The position numbers and the translations under genes were made by a program. 64,000 nucleotides of DNA from Actinacidiphila rubida (lineage in GTDB: Bacteria > Actinomycetota > Actinomycetes > Streptomycetales > Streptomycetaceae), in contig NZ_FODD01000017.1 of assembly GCF_900110255.1 (NCBI RefSeq), positions 122,802-186,801 of the forward strand, given 5' to 3'. The first letter of the stretch is position 1, and the number at the start of each line of letters is the position of its first letter. The notes under the pieces are model-generated. The model was not told where the DNA came from. It was given only the letters and a program-made list of their open reading frames with translations, and ran no database searches. Shown here piece by piece: positions 27,815 to 36,954 of the stretch.

Positions 27815-28900
27815 CTACTGCCGCAGCGCCCAGCCGCGCTCGCGCAGCGCGGCGGTCAGGGTGGCGTCGCTGCGCGGCTCGACCATGAGGTTGACGAGGC
27901 CCGCCTGCTGCCCGGTCGAGTGCTCGATGCGCACGTCCTCGATGTTGACACCGGCCGCGCCCGCGTCGGCGAAGAGCCGGGCCAGCTCGCCGGGCTGGTC
28001 GCCGATGAGCACCGCCACGACCGCGTACGGCTTGGGGGCGGCACCGTGCTTGCCGGGGACCTTGGCCCGGCCGGCGTTGCCGCGGCGCAGGATGTCCTCG
28101 ATCCCGGCGGCGCCCCCGCGCCGCTTGTCGTCGTCCGCGGACTGCAGGCCGCGCAGTGCCGAGACTGTCTCGGCGAGGTCGGTCGCCAGGTCGGCGAGGA
28201 CGTCGGCGACCGGCCCGGGGTTCGCGGCGAGGATGTCCATCCACATCGCGGGTTCCGATCCCGCGATCCGCGTCACGTCGAGGATGCCCTGCCCGCACAG
28301 CCGCACGGCGCTGTCCTCGGCGTGCTCCAGCCGGGCCGCGACCATGCTGGACACCAGCTGCGGGGTGTGCGAGACCAGGGCCACGGCCCGGTCGTGCGCG
28401 TCGGCGTCCATCACCACGGGCACCGCGCGGCACAGCGCGACGAGTTCCAGCGCGAGGTTGAGCACCTCGGTGTCGGTGGCCGGGGTCGGGGTGAGCACCC
28501 AGGGGCGGCCCTCGAACAGGTCGGGCGTGGCGGCGAGCGGGCCCGAGCGCTCCCGGCCGGCCATCGGGTGCGTGCCGATGTAGTGGCCGAGGTCGACGCC
28601 CAGGGCCTCCAGATCACGGCGCGGGCCGCCCTTGACGCTGGCGACGTCCAGGTACCCGCGGCCCAGGCCGCGCCGCATCGCGTCGGCGAGGCTGGCGGCG
28701 ACGTGGGCCGGCGGCACGGCGACGATCACCAGGTCGACGGGTTCGTCCGGCACGCCCGCGGTGCCCGCGCCCAGGGCGGCCGCGGTCCTCGCGGCGCTCT
28801 CGTCGTGGTCCGCGAGGCGGACGTCGACGCCGCGGGCGCTGAGCGCGAGCGCGGCGGAGGTGCCCATCAGGCCCGTTCCGATGACGAGTGCGGTCCTCAC
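27815..28900 (-). CDS. tyrA: Prephenate dehydrogenase with ACT domain
   Basis: 361-residue enzyme of tyrosine synthesis, oxidising prephenate to 4-hydroxyphenylpyruvate with NAD. The N-terminal Rossmann motif is GTGLMGTS (8-15); GTHPMAGRERSG (about 109-120) is the prephenate-binding signature with catalytic His. VSHTPQLVSS and a helical dimer domain follow. The C-terminal ACT-like domain (about 290-350, VVAVLIGDQPGELARLFADA) suggests allosteric feedback by an aromatic amino acid. The GTG start at 28900 follows GGACAG. It heads the run towards cmk, though the 199-bp gap may carry a separate promoter. Confidence 0.93.
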   Translation of the reverse strand: MRTALVIGTGLMGTSAALALSARGVDVRLADHDESAARTAAALGAGTAGVPDEPVDLVIVAVPPAHVAASLADAMRRGLGRGYLDVASVKGGPRRDLEALGVDLGHYIGTHPMAGRERSGPLAATPDLFEGRPWVLTPTPATDTEVLNLALELVALCRAVPVVMDADAHDRAVALVSHTPQLVSSMVAARLEHAEDSAVRLCGQGILDVTRIAGSEPAMWMDILAANPGPVADVLADLATDLAETVSALRGLQSADDDKRRGGAAGIEDILRRGNAGRAKVPGKHGAAPKPYAVVAVLIGDQPGELARLFADAGAAGVNIEDVRIEHSTGQQAGLVNLMVEPRSDATLTAALRERGWALRQ

Positions 28901-29138
28901 CGGAGGCTGTCCTTGCCGGGTCGCTCCACGTCCACGTCACTGCTCCTCGGGGCTGGCGGGCCTGCCTGTGCTGGATACCAGGCTAGCCATCCGCGGGCCG
29001 TCGGCGGCCCGCGGACCGCGGGTCGAGACGCGGCCGCGCGCGGCACCGGCCGTACCGGTGCCCACGTGACGACGGTCACTCCCGGAGTGCTTCTGATCAC
29101 CGTGTGAAACGGGAAAACCCCGGCGGCGGAAGGGAGGG

Positions 29139-29933
29139 ATGACCATAATCGCCCTCATGCGCGCATCCGACTCGGCCGAGGAGACCGCGGAGTCCGCCCA
29201 GGACCCGGGGCTGGCCCTGGTCAGGGACCACACGGTCTACTCCTGCGTCATGGGCTCGCGCGCCTTCGGCCTGGCCACGGAGGACAGCGACACCGACGTC
29301 CGCGGGGTGTACGTGGCGCCGACGCCGCTGTACTGGCGCTTCGACAAGCCGCCGACGCACGTGACGGGGCCGCGTGACGAGCAGTTCTCGTGGGAGATCG
29401 AGCGGTTCTGCGCGCTGGCGCTGCGCGCCAACCCCAACCTGCTGGAGTGCCTGCACTCGCCGCTGGTGGAGCACGTCGACCCGGTCGGCGACGAACTCCT
29501 CGACCTGCGGGACGCGTTCCTGTCCCGGCAGGCCGAGTCCACGTTCCGCGGCTACGCGGACCAGCAGCTGCACAAGCTGGAGGCGGACATCCGCGCCCAG
29601 GGGCGGCCGCGCTGGAAGCACGCCATGCACCTGCTGCGCCTGCTGATCAGCTGCCGCGACCTGCTGCGCACGGGCCGGCTGTCGATCGACGTCGGCGAGC
29701 ACCGCGACGCGCTCCTCGCGGTGAAGCGCGGCGAGCGCACTTGGGACGAGGTGCGCGGCTGGATGCGCAGGCTCCACGAGGAGACCGACGCGGCCGTCGC
29801 GTCCACGCCCCTGCCGGCCTCCCCCGACCGCGCCCGCGTCGAGGACTTCCTCATCCGCGTCCGCGGCCTGACCGCCGCACCGCGCCGCCCCCGTCCGACC
29901 CCGCTGCGCTTCCCCCCGCCCGCCCCCCAGTAG
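29139..29933 (+). CDS. Predicted nucleotidyltransferase (COG3541-like)
   Basis: 264-residue protein of the polymerase-beta-like nucleotidyltransferase superfamily. The active-site motif is GSRAFGLATEDSDTDVRGVY (about 39-58), where GS and the two Asp bind metal-nucleotide. A helical region with HLLRLLISCRDLLRTG follows, and the C-terminus is Pro/Arg-rich. It may modify RNA, protein or small molecules; no partner such as a HEPN protein is adjacent. ATG 29139 directly follows GGAAGGGAGGG (spacing too short); ATG 29157, seven bases after CATAAT, would suit a leaderless transcript and is perhaps the real start. Divergent from tyrA. Confidence 0.85.
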   Translation: MTIIALMRASDSAEETAESAQDPGLALVRDHTVYSCVMGSRAFGLATEDSDTDVRGVYVAPTPLYWRFDKPPTHVTGPRDEQFSWEIERFCALALRANPNLLECLHSPLVEHVDPVGDELLDLRDAFLSRQAESTFRGYADQQLHKLEADIRAQGRPRWKHAMHLLRLLISCRDLLRTGRLSIDVGEHRDALLAVKRGERTWDEVRGWMRRLHEETDAAVASTPLPASPDRARVEDFLIRVRGLTAAPRRPRPTPLRFPPPAPQ

Positions 29934-30057
29934 CGACCCGGGCCCGTACGGCAAGGTCGTGCAGCGCGTCCTGGGCGGTGGCCCGCATCGGCAGCCGGGA
30001 CGCGGCCCGTGCGAACGGTTTCCCGGAGGGCTCGGGCCGGGGCGACCGCCGCCGGTT

Positions 30058-30083
30058 CGGCGCCGGGCGGGGGCCCGGCGCCG
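30058..30083. terminator. Bidirectional hairpin after rluB
   Basis: Perfect 11-bp stem (30058-30068 with 30073-30083), GC only, just past the rluB stop and between convergent genes. Confidence 0.7.
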
Positions 30084-30091
30084 GGGGCGGT

Positions 30092-31243
30092 CTAGAGGTC
30101 GACTTCCTGCATGAGCATGCCGACCTCGGTGTTGGTCAGGCGGCGGAGCCAGCCGGACTTCTGGTCGCCCAGCGGGATGGGGCCGAAGCTCGTGCGGACC
30201 AGGCGGTCGACGGGGAAGCCGGCCTCGGCGAGCATGCGGCGCACGATGTGCTTGCGGCCCTCGTGCAGCGTCACCTCGACGAGGTAGTTCTTGCCGGTGT
30301 TCTGGACGATGCGGAAGTGGTCCGCGCGCGCCCAGCCGTCCTCCAGCTGGATGCCGTCCTTGAGCTGCTTGCCGAGGTCGCGGGGCAGCGGGCCCTGGAT
30401 CGCGGCCAGGTAGGTCTTCTTCACGCCGTACCGGGGGTGGGTGAGGCGGTGTGCCAGCTCGCCGTGGTTGGTGAGCAGGATCAGGCCCTCGGTCTCCGTG
30501 TCGAGCCGCCCGACGTGGAACAGCCGGGTCTCGCGGTTCGTCACGTAGTCGCCCAGGCACTGGCGGCCGTCCGGGTCCTCCATGGTGGAGACGACACCGG
30601 CCGGCTTGTTCAGCGCGAAGAACAGGTACGACTGGGTGGCCACGGTCAGGCCGTCGACCTTGACCTCGTCGTGCTCGGGGTCGACCCGCAGGCCCTGCTC
30701 GGTGACGATCGTGCCGTTCACCTCGACCCTGCGCTGCTCGATCAGCTCCTCGCAGGCCCGCCGCGAGCCCATGCCGGCGCGCGCCAGCACCTTCTGCAGC
30801 CGCTCACCCTCCTGCTCGGCGCCGGGGAACGTCTTGGGCAGGTTGAGCTTCGGCTTGCTGTGGCGCTCGCGGTTGCGCTCCTCGATCTGCGCGTCCAGCT
30901 CCCGCGGCCTGGCGGGCACGCTCTTGCGCCCGCGGTTGCCGGGCAGGTTGCCGGACTCCTTGGTGCGCGGCATGCCGCCGGGCTTGTTCGCCCCGGACTG
31001 ACCCGTGGAGCCGACGTCGTAGCGACGCTCCTCGGGGCGCGGCCTGCGCGGCCGCTGCGGGTCGTCGCCGCGGCCGTCGCCCCGGCGGTCCGCACCGGCG
31101 CCCGCGGCGCCCCCGCGGCCGGACCCGGCACCCCCGCGCCCGGCACCGCCGCCGCGCCGGTTCGCACCGCCGCCGCTTCCGCCGCTGCCGCCGCCGCTCC
31201 GGGGGTTCCGGTTGCCGCCGCTGTTCCTGTCGCTGCTTCGCAT
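30092..31243 (-). CDS. rRNA pseudouridine synthase (RsuA/RluB family)
   Basis: 383-residue enzyme that isomerises uridines in rRNA. The N-terminal 130 residues are an Arg/Gly/Asn-rich disordered RNA-binding-like region (GGNRNPRSGGGSGGSGGG). An S4 domain (about 148-205, RLQKVLARAGMGSRRACEEL) and the synthase domain follow, with the catalytic Asp in HVGRLDTETEGLILLTN and the KKTYL motif. RluB (23S) is more likely than RsuA from the C-terminal HEGRKHIVRRMLAEAG, but not certain. The start ATG overlaps the scpB stop by one base (TGATG), so it is coupled to the scp genes, a common actinobacterial arrangement. Confidence 0.92.
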   Translation of the reverse strand: MRSSDRNSGGNRNPRSGGGSGGSGGGANRRGGGAGRGGAGSGRGGAAGAGADRRGDGRGDDPQRPRRPRPEERRYDVGSTGQSGANKPGGMPRTKESGNLPGNRGRKSVPARPRELDAQIEERNRERHSKPKLNLPKTFPGAEQEGERLQKVLARAGMGSRRACEELIEQRRVEVNGTIVTEQGLRVDPEHDEVKVDGLTVATQSYLFFALNKPAGVVSTMEDPDGRQCLGDYVTNRETRLFHVGRLDTETEGLILLTNHGELAHRLTHPRYGVKKTYLAAIQGPLPRDLGKQLKDGIQLEDGWARADHFRIVQNTGKNYLVEVTLHEGRKHIVRRMLAEAGFPVDRLVRTSFGPIPLGDQKSGWLRRLTNTEVGMLMQEVDL

Positions 31244-32223
31244 CAAGTTTCCATCATCGAGGTGGTCATCGGACCGGACGGCGTGTCGTCCGGCGCGTCC
31301 GGATCGAAGGACGGGAGGCCCTCCTGGGACTCCGCTTCGACCGCGTCTGCCTCCGGGAGGAACGGGGCGAGCTCGGGCAGCTCGTCGAGGCTGCGCAGGC
31401 CCATACGTTCCAGGAAGTAGTTCGTCGTCCTGTACAGGATCGCACCTGTCTCGGGTTCCGTCCCACCTTCCTCCACGAGCCCGCGCTGGAGGAGGGTGCG
31501 CATCACGCCGTCGCAGTTCACTCCGCGCACCGCGGAGACCCGTGACCTGCTCACCGGCTGGCGGTACGCGACGACCGCGAGGGTCTCCAGGGCGGCCTGG
31601 GTGAGACGGGCCTGCTGGCCGTCCAGCACGAACTTCTCGACGGCGGGCGCGTACTCGGGCCGGGTGTAGAAGCGCCACCCGCCGGCCACCAGCCGCAGGT
31701 CGAAGCCGCGGCCCTCGCGGGTGTAGTCGTCGGACAGCTCGCGCAGCGCCTTGGCGACGGCCCGGCGCGGCCGGTCCAGCACCTTGGCGAGGTGGTCCTC
31801 GGTCGCGGGCTCGTCGACGACCATGAGGACGGCTTCGAGCGCGGGCTTGAGGTCCAGCTCGGAGGTCGCCGCGGACAGCAGGCCCGCGGGAGCGGCGGCG
31901 CCGCCCTCGGCCGGCCCGGGCTCCAGCTCGGACGGCTCGGACGGCTCGGAGCCCTCAGACCCCCGGGACGGCTCCGACGGCTCCGTCGTGTCGGCCGTCG
32001 CTTCGAGCGTCACGAGCGCCGTCACTTCCGCGAGCACGGTCGCCTCCTGCTCGGCGGCCTGCGGGGTGGCGCTCAGGATCACCGTCTCCTGGACGGGCGG
32101 CGCGGGCTCGGGCTGCCCGGTGGGCTGCGCGGGCACGGTGGGCTGCGCGGGCTCCGTCGGCTGCGCGGGCACGGTCAGGGCGGCCGGTCGCGCGTCCTCC
32201 GGCGCCTCAGGCGGCTCGTTCAT
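31243..32223 (-). CDS. scpB: Segregation and condensation protein B
   Basis: 326-residue kleisin-associated subunit of the SMC-ScpAB condensin. The conserved double winged-helix core spans about 120-290 (LKPALEAVLMVVDEPATEDH, RLTQAALETLAVVAYRQPVS, RGVNCDGVMRTLLQRGLVEE, YRTTNYFLERMGLRSLDELP). The first 115 residues are a Pro/Thr/Glu/Ser-rich disordered extension with QPT and EPSEPS repeats, much longer than in Bacillus ScpB. The start overlaps the scpA stop (ATGA) and the stop overlaps rluB. Confidence 0.94.
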   Translation of the reverse strand: MNEPPEAPEDARPAALTVPAQPTEPAQPTVPAQPTGQPEPAPPVQETVILSATPQAAEQEATVLAEVTALVTLEATADTTEPSEPSRGSEGSEPSEPSELEPGPAEGGAAAPAGLLSAATSELDLKPALEAVLMVVDEPATEDHLAKVLDRPRRAVAKALRELSDDYTREGRGFDLRLVAGGWRFYTRPEYAPAVEKFVLDGQQARLTQAALETLAVVAYRQPVSRSRVSAVRGVNCDGVMRTLLQRGLVEEGGTEPETGAILYRTTNYFLERMGLRSLDELPELAPFLPEADAVEAESQEGLPSFDPDAPDDTPSGPMTTSMMET

Positions 32224-33524
32224 GGGGACTCTCCCTCTCCGGCCGCCGGGCCGGGCTCGGTGGACTCGGCGCGGTCACCGGGCGCCGCTGCCGTGGCGGC
32301 GGACCGCCGCCGGTCGGGGGCTGCCGGGGTCTCCTGGTCGAACTCGTCGGTCACCAGCGGCTGTTCGCCGTCCTCCGCACCACCGGTCCAGCGGACCTGC
32401 AGCGCGCCGAGAGCCTCCTCCTGGTCGAGGGCGACGGCCTTCTCCCGGTACAGCTCCAGCAGCGCGAGGAAGCGGGCGACGACGGTGAGCGTGTCGGCCG
32501 CGTCCGCCGTCAGGTCGCCGAAACTGGCCGCGCCCCGCTCGCGGAGTATCGCGATGACGTGCTCGGCCTGTTCGCGGACGCTGACCAGCGGCGCGTGGAT
32601 GTGGTCCACGTAGACCTGCGGCTTCGGCCGCGGCTGCATCGCCTTCACGGCGAGCTGCGCGAACCGCTCGGGCCCGATGCTCAGCACCACCTCGGGCAGC
32701 AGCTCGGCGTGCTGCGGCTCCAGGCCGACGGTCCGCGGGAAGCGCAGCGCCTCGATCTCCAGCCGCTCGGCGAAGATCCCGGCGATCTGCTTGTACGCCC
32801 GGTACTGCAGCAGCCGCGCGAACAGCAGGTCGCGCGCCTCCAGCAGCGCGAGGTCCCCCTCGTCCTCGACCTCGGCGGTGGGCAGCAGCCGGGCCGCCTT
32901 GAGGTCGAGCAGGGTCGCCGCCACGACCAGGAACTCGGTGGTCTGGTCGAGGTCCCAGTCGGGGCCCATCGCGTGGATGTGCGCCATGAACTCGTTGGTG
33001 ACCTTGGACAGGGCGACCTCGGTGACGTCCAGCTTGTGCTTCGAGATCAGCTGCAGCAGGAGGTCGAACGGCCCCTCGAAGTTGGCCAGTCGGACGGTGA
33101 AGCGGTTCCCGCCGTCCTCGGCGTCGCCCGTGCCGCGCCCGCTCTCCGCCTCGGCGGCGGGCCCGGACTCGGACCGGGGCGCGACGACCGTGTCCGTGCC
33201 AGTCCCGGCGTCGGGTTCGCGCTCGGGCTCGGGTTCGCGCTCGGGCTCGGGTTCGCGCTCGGGCTCGGGTTCCGGCTCGGCTTCCGCCCCCGCCGCGTCC
33301 GGCTCCTCGGGCTCGGCGCCAAGCTCCTCGGGCTCGGACTCCGCGTCCACCGCGCCGTCCGCAGAGCCGAACTCCGGCTCCACCGCGGCGCCGGGCTCCG
33401 GCCGTACCCCGTCCTGCGGACCGTCCGCGGCGTCCCATGAGGCGGCCGGCTGCGACGGTGCGGCAGCGCCCCCGCGGCCGAGGCGGCGGCGGGAGGAGAG
33501 CGAGTCGTCGGGCGTGGTCGGCAT
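32220..33524 (-). CDS. scpA: Segregation and condensation protein A (kleisin)
   Basis: 434-residue kleisin that bridges SMC heads and binds ScpB. The conserved N-terminal kleisin motif begins about residue 142: FTVRLANFEGPFDLLLQLIS, then KLDVTEVALSKVTNEFMAHI. The C-terminal winged-helix part includes VVARFLALLELYREKAVALD. The first 140 residues are an acidic extension with tandem EPEPER repeats (unit 18 bp) and are poorly conserved by nature. ATG at 33524 is accepted although no strong ribosome site precedes it; the true start could be internal. It ends with an ATGA overlap into scpB. Confidence 0.93.
   Translation of the reverse strand: MPTTPDDSLSSRRRLGRGGAAAPSQPAASWDAADGPQDGVRPEPGAAVEPEFGSADGAVDAESEPEELGAEPEEPDAAGAEAEPEPEPEREPEPEREPEPEREPDAGTGTDTVVAPRSESGPAAEAESGRGTGDAEDGGNRFTVRLANFEGPFDLLLQLISKHKLDVTEVALSKVTNEFMAHIHAMGPDWDLDQTTEFLVVAATLLDLKAARLLPTAEVEDEGDLALLEARDLLFARLLQYRAYKQIAGIFAERLEIEALRFPRTVGLEPQHAELLPEVVLSIGPERFAQLAVKAMQPRPKPQVYVDHIHAPLVSVREQAEHVIAILRERGAASFGDLTADAADTLTVVARFLALLELYREKAVALDQEEALGALQVRWTGGAEDGEQPLVTDEFDQETPAAPDRRRSAATAAAPGDRAESTEPGPAAGEGESP
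33211..33275 (-). repeat. 18-bp tandem repeat inside scpA
   Basis: TCGGGTTCGCGCTCGGGC occurs at 33211-33228, 33229-33246 and 33247-33264 without mismatch, with a partial fourth copy. It encodes the EPEPER repeats and could expand or shrink by slippage. Confidence 0.9.
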
Positions 33525-33816
33525 CGGGGTCCATGGTGCGGAGACGGAAAGGGCAGGCTATCGCGTCGCCGGGTGGCACCGGGCGGCTTGGGGCACGGAG
33601 ACCGCGGCGAGAGCTGCCGTACGCGCCCCTGAAGCGCCTCAGGCCGTCTCTATGCACCCCCGGGGTGGGGAACCTGCCCGCACGGCGTGAACCCCGCCAG
33701 AAGCCCGGCACAGGCTGCCGTGGGGGCCGGCGGGCGGCCCGGGACGGCGGTCGCTCACCACGGCGCGGGCGGCACGGCACGCGCGCGGCGCACCTCGCCC
33801 ACGGCGTCCGCGAGGC
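33525..33816. other. Gap between RHH gene and scpA
   Basis: About 290 bp with no convincing gene; upstream extension of the scpA frame is not supported. It may contain a separate scpA promoter, but I see no strong -10/-35 pair. Confidence 0.5.
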
Positions 33817-34512
33817 TCAGCGGCCGCGCAGCCGTCGCACCAGGATGCTCGCGTCGCCGCGCGACTCCAGGTCGGCGAGGACGACGGCGACCGCCTCGCG
33901 GACGATGCGGCCGCGGTCGATGGCCAGGCCGTGCTCGCCGCGCAGGACGAGCCGGGCGTGCTCGAGGTCCATCAGCTCCTCGGCGGAGACGTAGACCGTG
34001 ATCTTCTCGTCGTGCCGTTCGCGGCCGCTGGGGCGCCGGTTCTGGCGCGGCGCCTTACGGCGGGCCGGCTGCTGCGGCTGAGGGGTGGCGGTGACCGGGG
34101 GCGGCACCGGCGTCTTCGGGGGCGCGAGCGCCGCGGACGGCACCTGCGGGGTGACGGTGGCGGTCACCGTGGGTGTGCCGGCCGCGGCCGACTGCACCGC
34201 GGAGCGGTCCCCCGTCATCGACCTGCGCACCGCGCCCGCCTGGCCCGCGTCGCGGACGGGTTCGCGCCCCGTCTCGCGTCCGGGTTCCCGTACCGCGTCG
34301 CGGCCGCGGTGCTCATGGTCGCCGGCCTCGCCGCCGTCGGCCGTGCCCGGCGTCCGCCCCTGGTCCTCGGACTCGTCCGGGACGGGCCGCAGCCGGGTGT
34401 CGCGCGACGCCCCGGACTGCGCCTCGCCACCGGTGTGCTGCCGCTGCTGCGGTGCCTGGAGCGCGGCTCCCCCGGTGGTGCGGAACAGTTCGTCGGCGCC
34501 CGGCAGACTCAC
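33817..34512 (-). CDS. Probable ribbon-helix-helix partner of ParA
   Basis: 231-residue protein. Residues 1-160 are disordered (Gln/Gly/Ala/Pro-rich). The C-terminal 70 residues, after a basic stretch RRKAPRQNRRPSGRERHDEK, read ITVYVSAEELMDLEHARLVL and GRIVREAVAVVLADLESRGD, which fits a strand-helix-helix DNA-binding unit like those of ParG/omega-type or CopG proteins. GTG at 34512 overlaps the parA stop (GTGA), so the two are made together. I infer a ParB-like adaptor linking DNA to ParA; no experimental family function is known to me. Confidence 0.75.
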   Translation of the reverse strand: MSLPGADELFRTTGGAALQAPQQRQHTGGEAQSGASRDTRLRPVPDESEDQGRTPGTADGGEAGDHEHRGRDAVREPGRETGREPVRDAGQAGAVRRSMTGDRSAVQSAAAGTPTVTATVTPQVPSAALAPPKTPVPPPVTATPQPQQPARRKAPRQNRRPSGRERHDEKITVYVSAEELMDLEHARLVLRGEHGLAIDRGRIVREAVAVVLADLESRGDASILVRRLRGR

Positions 34513-35597
34513 TCGGCGTGGCACCGGGCGAGCACCTCCCTGGCGAGCTGGCGATAGGCGGCGGCGCCGACGGAGTTGGAGGCGTAGGTGGTGATCGGCT
34601 CCCCGGCGACGGTGGTCTCGGGGAACCGGACGGTGCGGCCGATGACCGTGTGGAACACGTGGTCGTCGAACGCCTCGACCACGCGCGCCAGCACCTCGCG
34701 GCTGTGCACGGTGCGGGAGTCGTACATCGTGGCGAGGATGCCGTCGAGTTCGAGCTCGGGGTTGAGCCGCTCGCGGACCTTCTCGATGGTCTCGGTGAGC
34801 AGCGCGACACCGCGCAGCGCGAAGAACTCGCACTCCAGCGGCACGATCACCGAGTGCGCGGCGGTCAGCGCGTTGACCGTGAGCAGGCCGAGGGACGGCT
34901 GGCAGTCGATCACGATGTAGTCGTAGTCGGACATCAGCGGCTTGAGGGCGCGCTGCAGTGCCGACTCGCGGGCCACCTCGCTGACTAGCTGGACCTCGGC
35001 CGCCGACAGGTCGATGTTGCTGGGCAGCAGGTCCATGCCCGGCACGGCCGTCTTCAGCAGGACCTCGTCGGCCGCCAGCCCGCGTTCCATCAGCAGGTTG
35101 TAGACGGTGATGTCGAGTTCCATCGGGTTGACGCCGAGGCCGACCGAGAGCGCGCCCTGCGGGTCGAAGTCGACGAGCAGCACGCGGCGGCCGTACTCGG
35201 CCAGCGCCGCGCCCAGGTTGATGGTCGAGGTGGTCTTGCCGACCCCGCCCTTCTGGTTGCACATCGCGACGATCTTCGCCGGTCCGTGGTCCGTCAGGGG
35301 GTTGGGGATCGGGAAGTACGGCAGCGGGCGGCCGGTGGGGCCGACCCGCTCGCGTCGCTGGCGTGCGGCGTCGGGGGCGAGGGTGGCGGCGTACTCCGGA
35401 TCCGGTTCGTACTCCGCGTCGGGGTCGTAGAACTGACCGTCTTGCAGGTCGTTGTCGTCGTCGAAAGGCGCCATGGCGTACGGGGATTGCGTTTCTGTGC
35501 TCGTTTCGGCCCGGCGGGACTCGAAGGTACGGACCGCGACGGAACCGACGGTCGTTCCTGGCTGACCACCCCCGGGAGCAAATGTCGACTCATTCAC
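34509..35597 (-). CDS. ParA/Soj-like chromosome-partition ATPase
   Basis: 362-residue deviant Walker ATPase. P-loop KGGVGKTT (116-123) with the ParA signature lysine, Walker A' region RRVLLVDFDPQGALSVGLG, and Walker B YIVIDCQPSLGLLTVNAL are all intact. The first 105 residues are an Asp/Tyr/Pro-rich extension (FDDDNDLQDGQFYDPDAE). The start GTG 35597 follows AAGGAGG at a spacing of 11. This is not the oriC-proximal parA of parAB; it heads the operon with the RHH gene and scpAB. A role in positioning SMC or another cargo is an inference. Confidence 0.92.
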   Translation of the reverse strand: MNESTFAPGGGQPGTTVGSVAVRTFESRRAETSTETQSPYAMAPFDDDNDLQDGQFYDPDAEYEPDPEYAATLAPDAARQRRERVGPTGRPLPYFPIPNPLTDHGPAKIVAMCNQKGGVGKTTSTINLGAALAEYGRRVLLVDFDPQGALSVGLGVNPMELDITVYNLLMERGLAADEVLLKTAVPGMDLLPSNIDLSAAEVQLVSEVARESALQRALKPLMSDYDYIVIDCQPSLGLLTVNALTAAHSVIVPLECEFFALRGVALLTETIEKVRERLNPELELDGILATMYDSRTVHSREVLARVVEAFDDHVFHTVIGRTVRFPETTVAGEPITTYASNSVGAAAYRQLAREVLARCHAE

Positions 35598-35668
35598 AAG
35601 TCGTCTTACCTCCTTGGTGACCAGGAAACTTCTAGACAGGTCAGCGTGACTACAGCCGACGTTTCGCG

Positions 35669-35698
35669 ACTCTATGGCGTGTCGGTGGTCCGCAGCAA
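35669..35698 (-). promoter_or_regulatory. Candidate parA promoter
   Basis: On the minus strand TTGCTG (35693-35698), 18 bases, TAGAGT (35669-35674), about 70 bp before the parA start. A TTGACA near 35757 has no -10 at good distance. Confidence 0.5.
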
Positions 35699-35760
35699 CA
35701 CAATCCGCCGGACACGGCACGATGTGTCGGTAACCGAACGCCCTTCTGTCAAGGGCGTAA

Positions 35761-35805
35761 CGACACGAACGGCCGGGTCTCGTTCGCCAAGACCCGGCCG
35801 TGTCG
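35761..35805 (-). terminator. Terminator of ald
   Basis: Perfect 12-bp stem (35769-35780 with 35790-35801), extended by outer CGACAC/GTGTCG arms, 25 bp after the ald stop. It separates ald from the parA promoter. Confidence 0.85.
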
Positions 35806-35829
35806 CTGGAGTTGGAAGCCCCGGAGGGA

Positions 35830-36954
35830 TCAGCCCAGCAGCGTGTGCAGATCGGTCACCGGGAGGCCGTGCGCCTCGGCCACCGGACCGTAAACGACCT
35901 GGCCCTCATGGGTGTTGAGGCCCAGCGCGAGAGCCGCGTCGCGCCGCAGCGCGTCCCGCCAGCCGCGGTTGGCGAGCTCGACGATGTACGGCAGCGTGGC
36001 GTTGGTGAGCGCGTAGGTGGAGGTGTTGGGCACCGCGCCGGGCATGTTGGCGACGCAGTAGAACACCGAGTCGTGCACGGTGAACGTGGGTTCGGCGTGC
36101 GTGGTGGGCCGCGAGTCCTCGAAGCAGCCGCCCTGGTCGATGGCGATGTCGACCAGCACCGCGCCGGGCTTCATCCGGGAGACCATCTCGTTGGTGACGA
36201 GCTTGGGGGCCTTGGCGCCGGGGATCAGCACCGCGCCGATGACCAGGTCGGCGCCGAGCACCGCCTGCTCCAGCGCGAAGGTGTTGGACGCCATGGTCTG
36301 GACGCGGTTGCCGAACACCTTGTCGGCCTCGCGCAGCTTGTTGAGGTCCTTGTCGAGCAGCGTGACGTGGAAGCCGAGGCCGAGCGCGATGGTGGCGGCG
36401 TGCCAGCCGGAGACGCCGGCGCCGATGACGACGGCGGTGCCGGCCAGCACGCCGGGGACGCCGCCGGGCAGCACGCCGCGGCCGCCGGCCGAACGCATCA
36501 GGTGGTACGCGCCGACCTGCGGGGCGAGCCGGCCCGCCACCTCGGACATCGGGGCGAGCAGCGGCAGCTGGCGGTTCGGGGTCTCGACCGTCTCGTAGGC
36601 GATCGCGGTGGTGCCGGACTCCAGCAGCGCGTCGGTGCACTCGCGCGAGGCGGCCAGGTGCAGGTAGGTGAAGAGCGTCTGGTCCTTGCGCAGCCGGTGG
36701 TACTCCTCGGCGATCGGCTCCTTGACCTTCAGCAGCAGGTCCGCCTCGCCCCACACCTCGTCCGCGGTGGGGAGGATGCGCGCGCCCGCGGCCACGTACT
36801 CCTCGTCCGGGATGGACGAGCCGTTCCCGGCGCCCTGCTCCACGACGACCTGGTGGCCGTTGCGGACGAGCTCGTGCACGCCGGCCGGGGTGATGGCCAC
36901 GCGGAACTCGTTGTTCTTGACCTCGCGGGGGATGCCCACCTTCACGTCGATCAC
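35830..36954 (-). CDS. ald: L-alanine dehydrogenase
   Basis: 374-residue NAD-dependent enzyme that deaminates alanine to pyruvate, or the reverse, for nitrogen and carbon balance. The N-terminus [20 protein letters not shown] and the substrate residues in YLHLAAS are typical. The NAD motif is [10 protein letters not shown] (about 176-185), and the hallmark [18 protein letters not shown] holds the catalytic Asp near residue 270. Length matches the family. GTG at 36954 follows AAGGACC. It is monocistronic with its own promoter region and terminator. Confidence 0.97.
   Translation of the reverse strand: MIDVKVGIPREVKNNEFRVAITPAGVHELVRNGHQVVVEQGAGNGSSIPDEEYVAAGARILPTADEVWGEADLLLKVKEPIAEEYHRLRKDQTLFTYLHLAASRECTDALLESGTTAIAYETVETPNRQLPLLAPMSEVAGRLAPQVGAYHLMRSAGGRGVLPGGVPGVLAGTAVVIGAGVSGWHAATIALGLGFHVTLLDKDLNKLREADKVFGNRVQTMASNTFALEQAVLGADLVIGAVLIPGAKAPKLVTNEMVSRMKPGAVLVDIAIDQGGCFEDSRPTTHAEPTFTVHDSVFYCVANMPGAVPNTSTYALTNATLPYIVELANRGWRDALRRDAALALGLNTHEGQVVYGPVAEAHGLPVTDLHTLLG

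Noticed and set aside
35598..35760. parS site near the parA-like gene
   Set aside because: No TGTTTCACGTGAAACA-like 16-mer was found; only GTTTCGCGAC, which is not a parS match.
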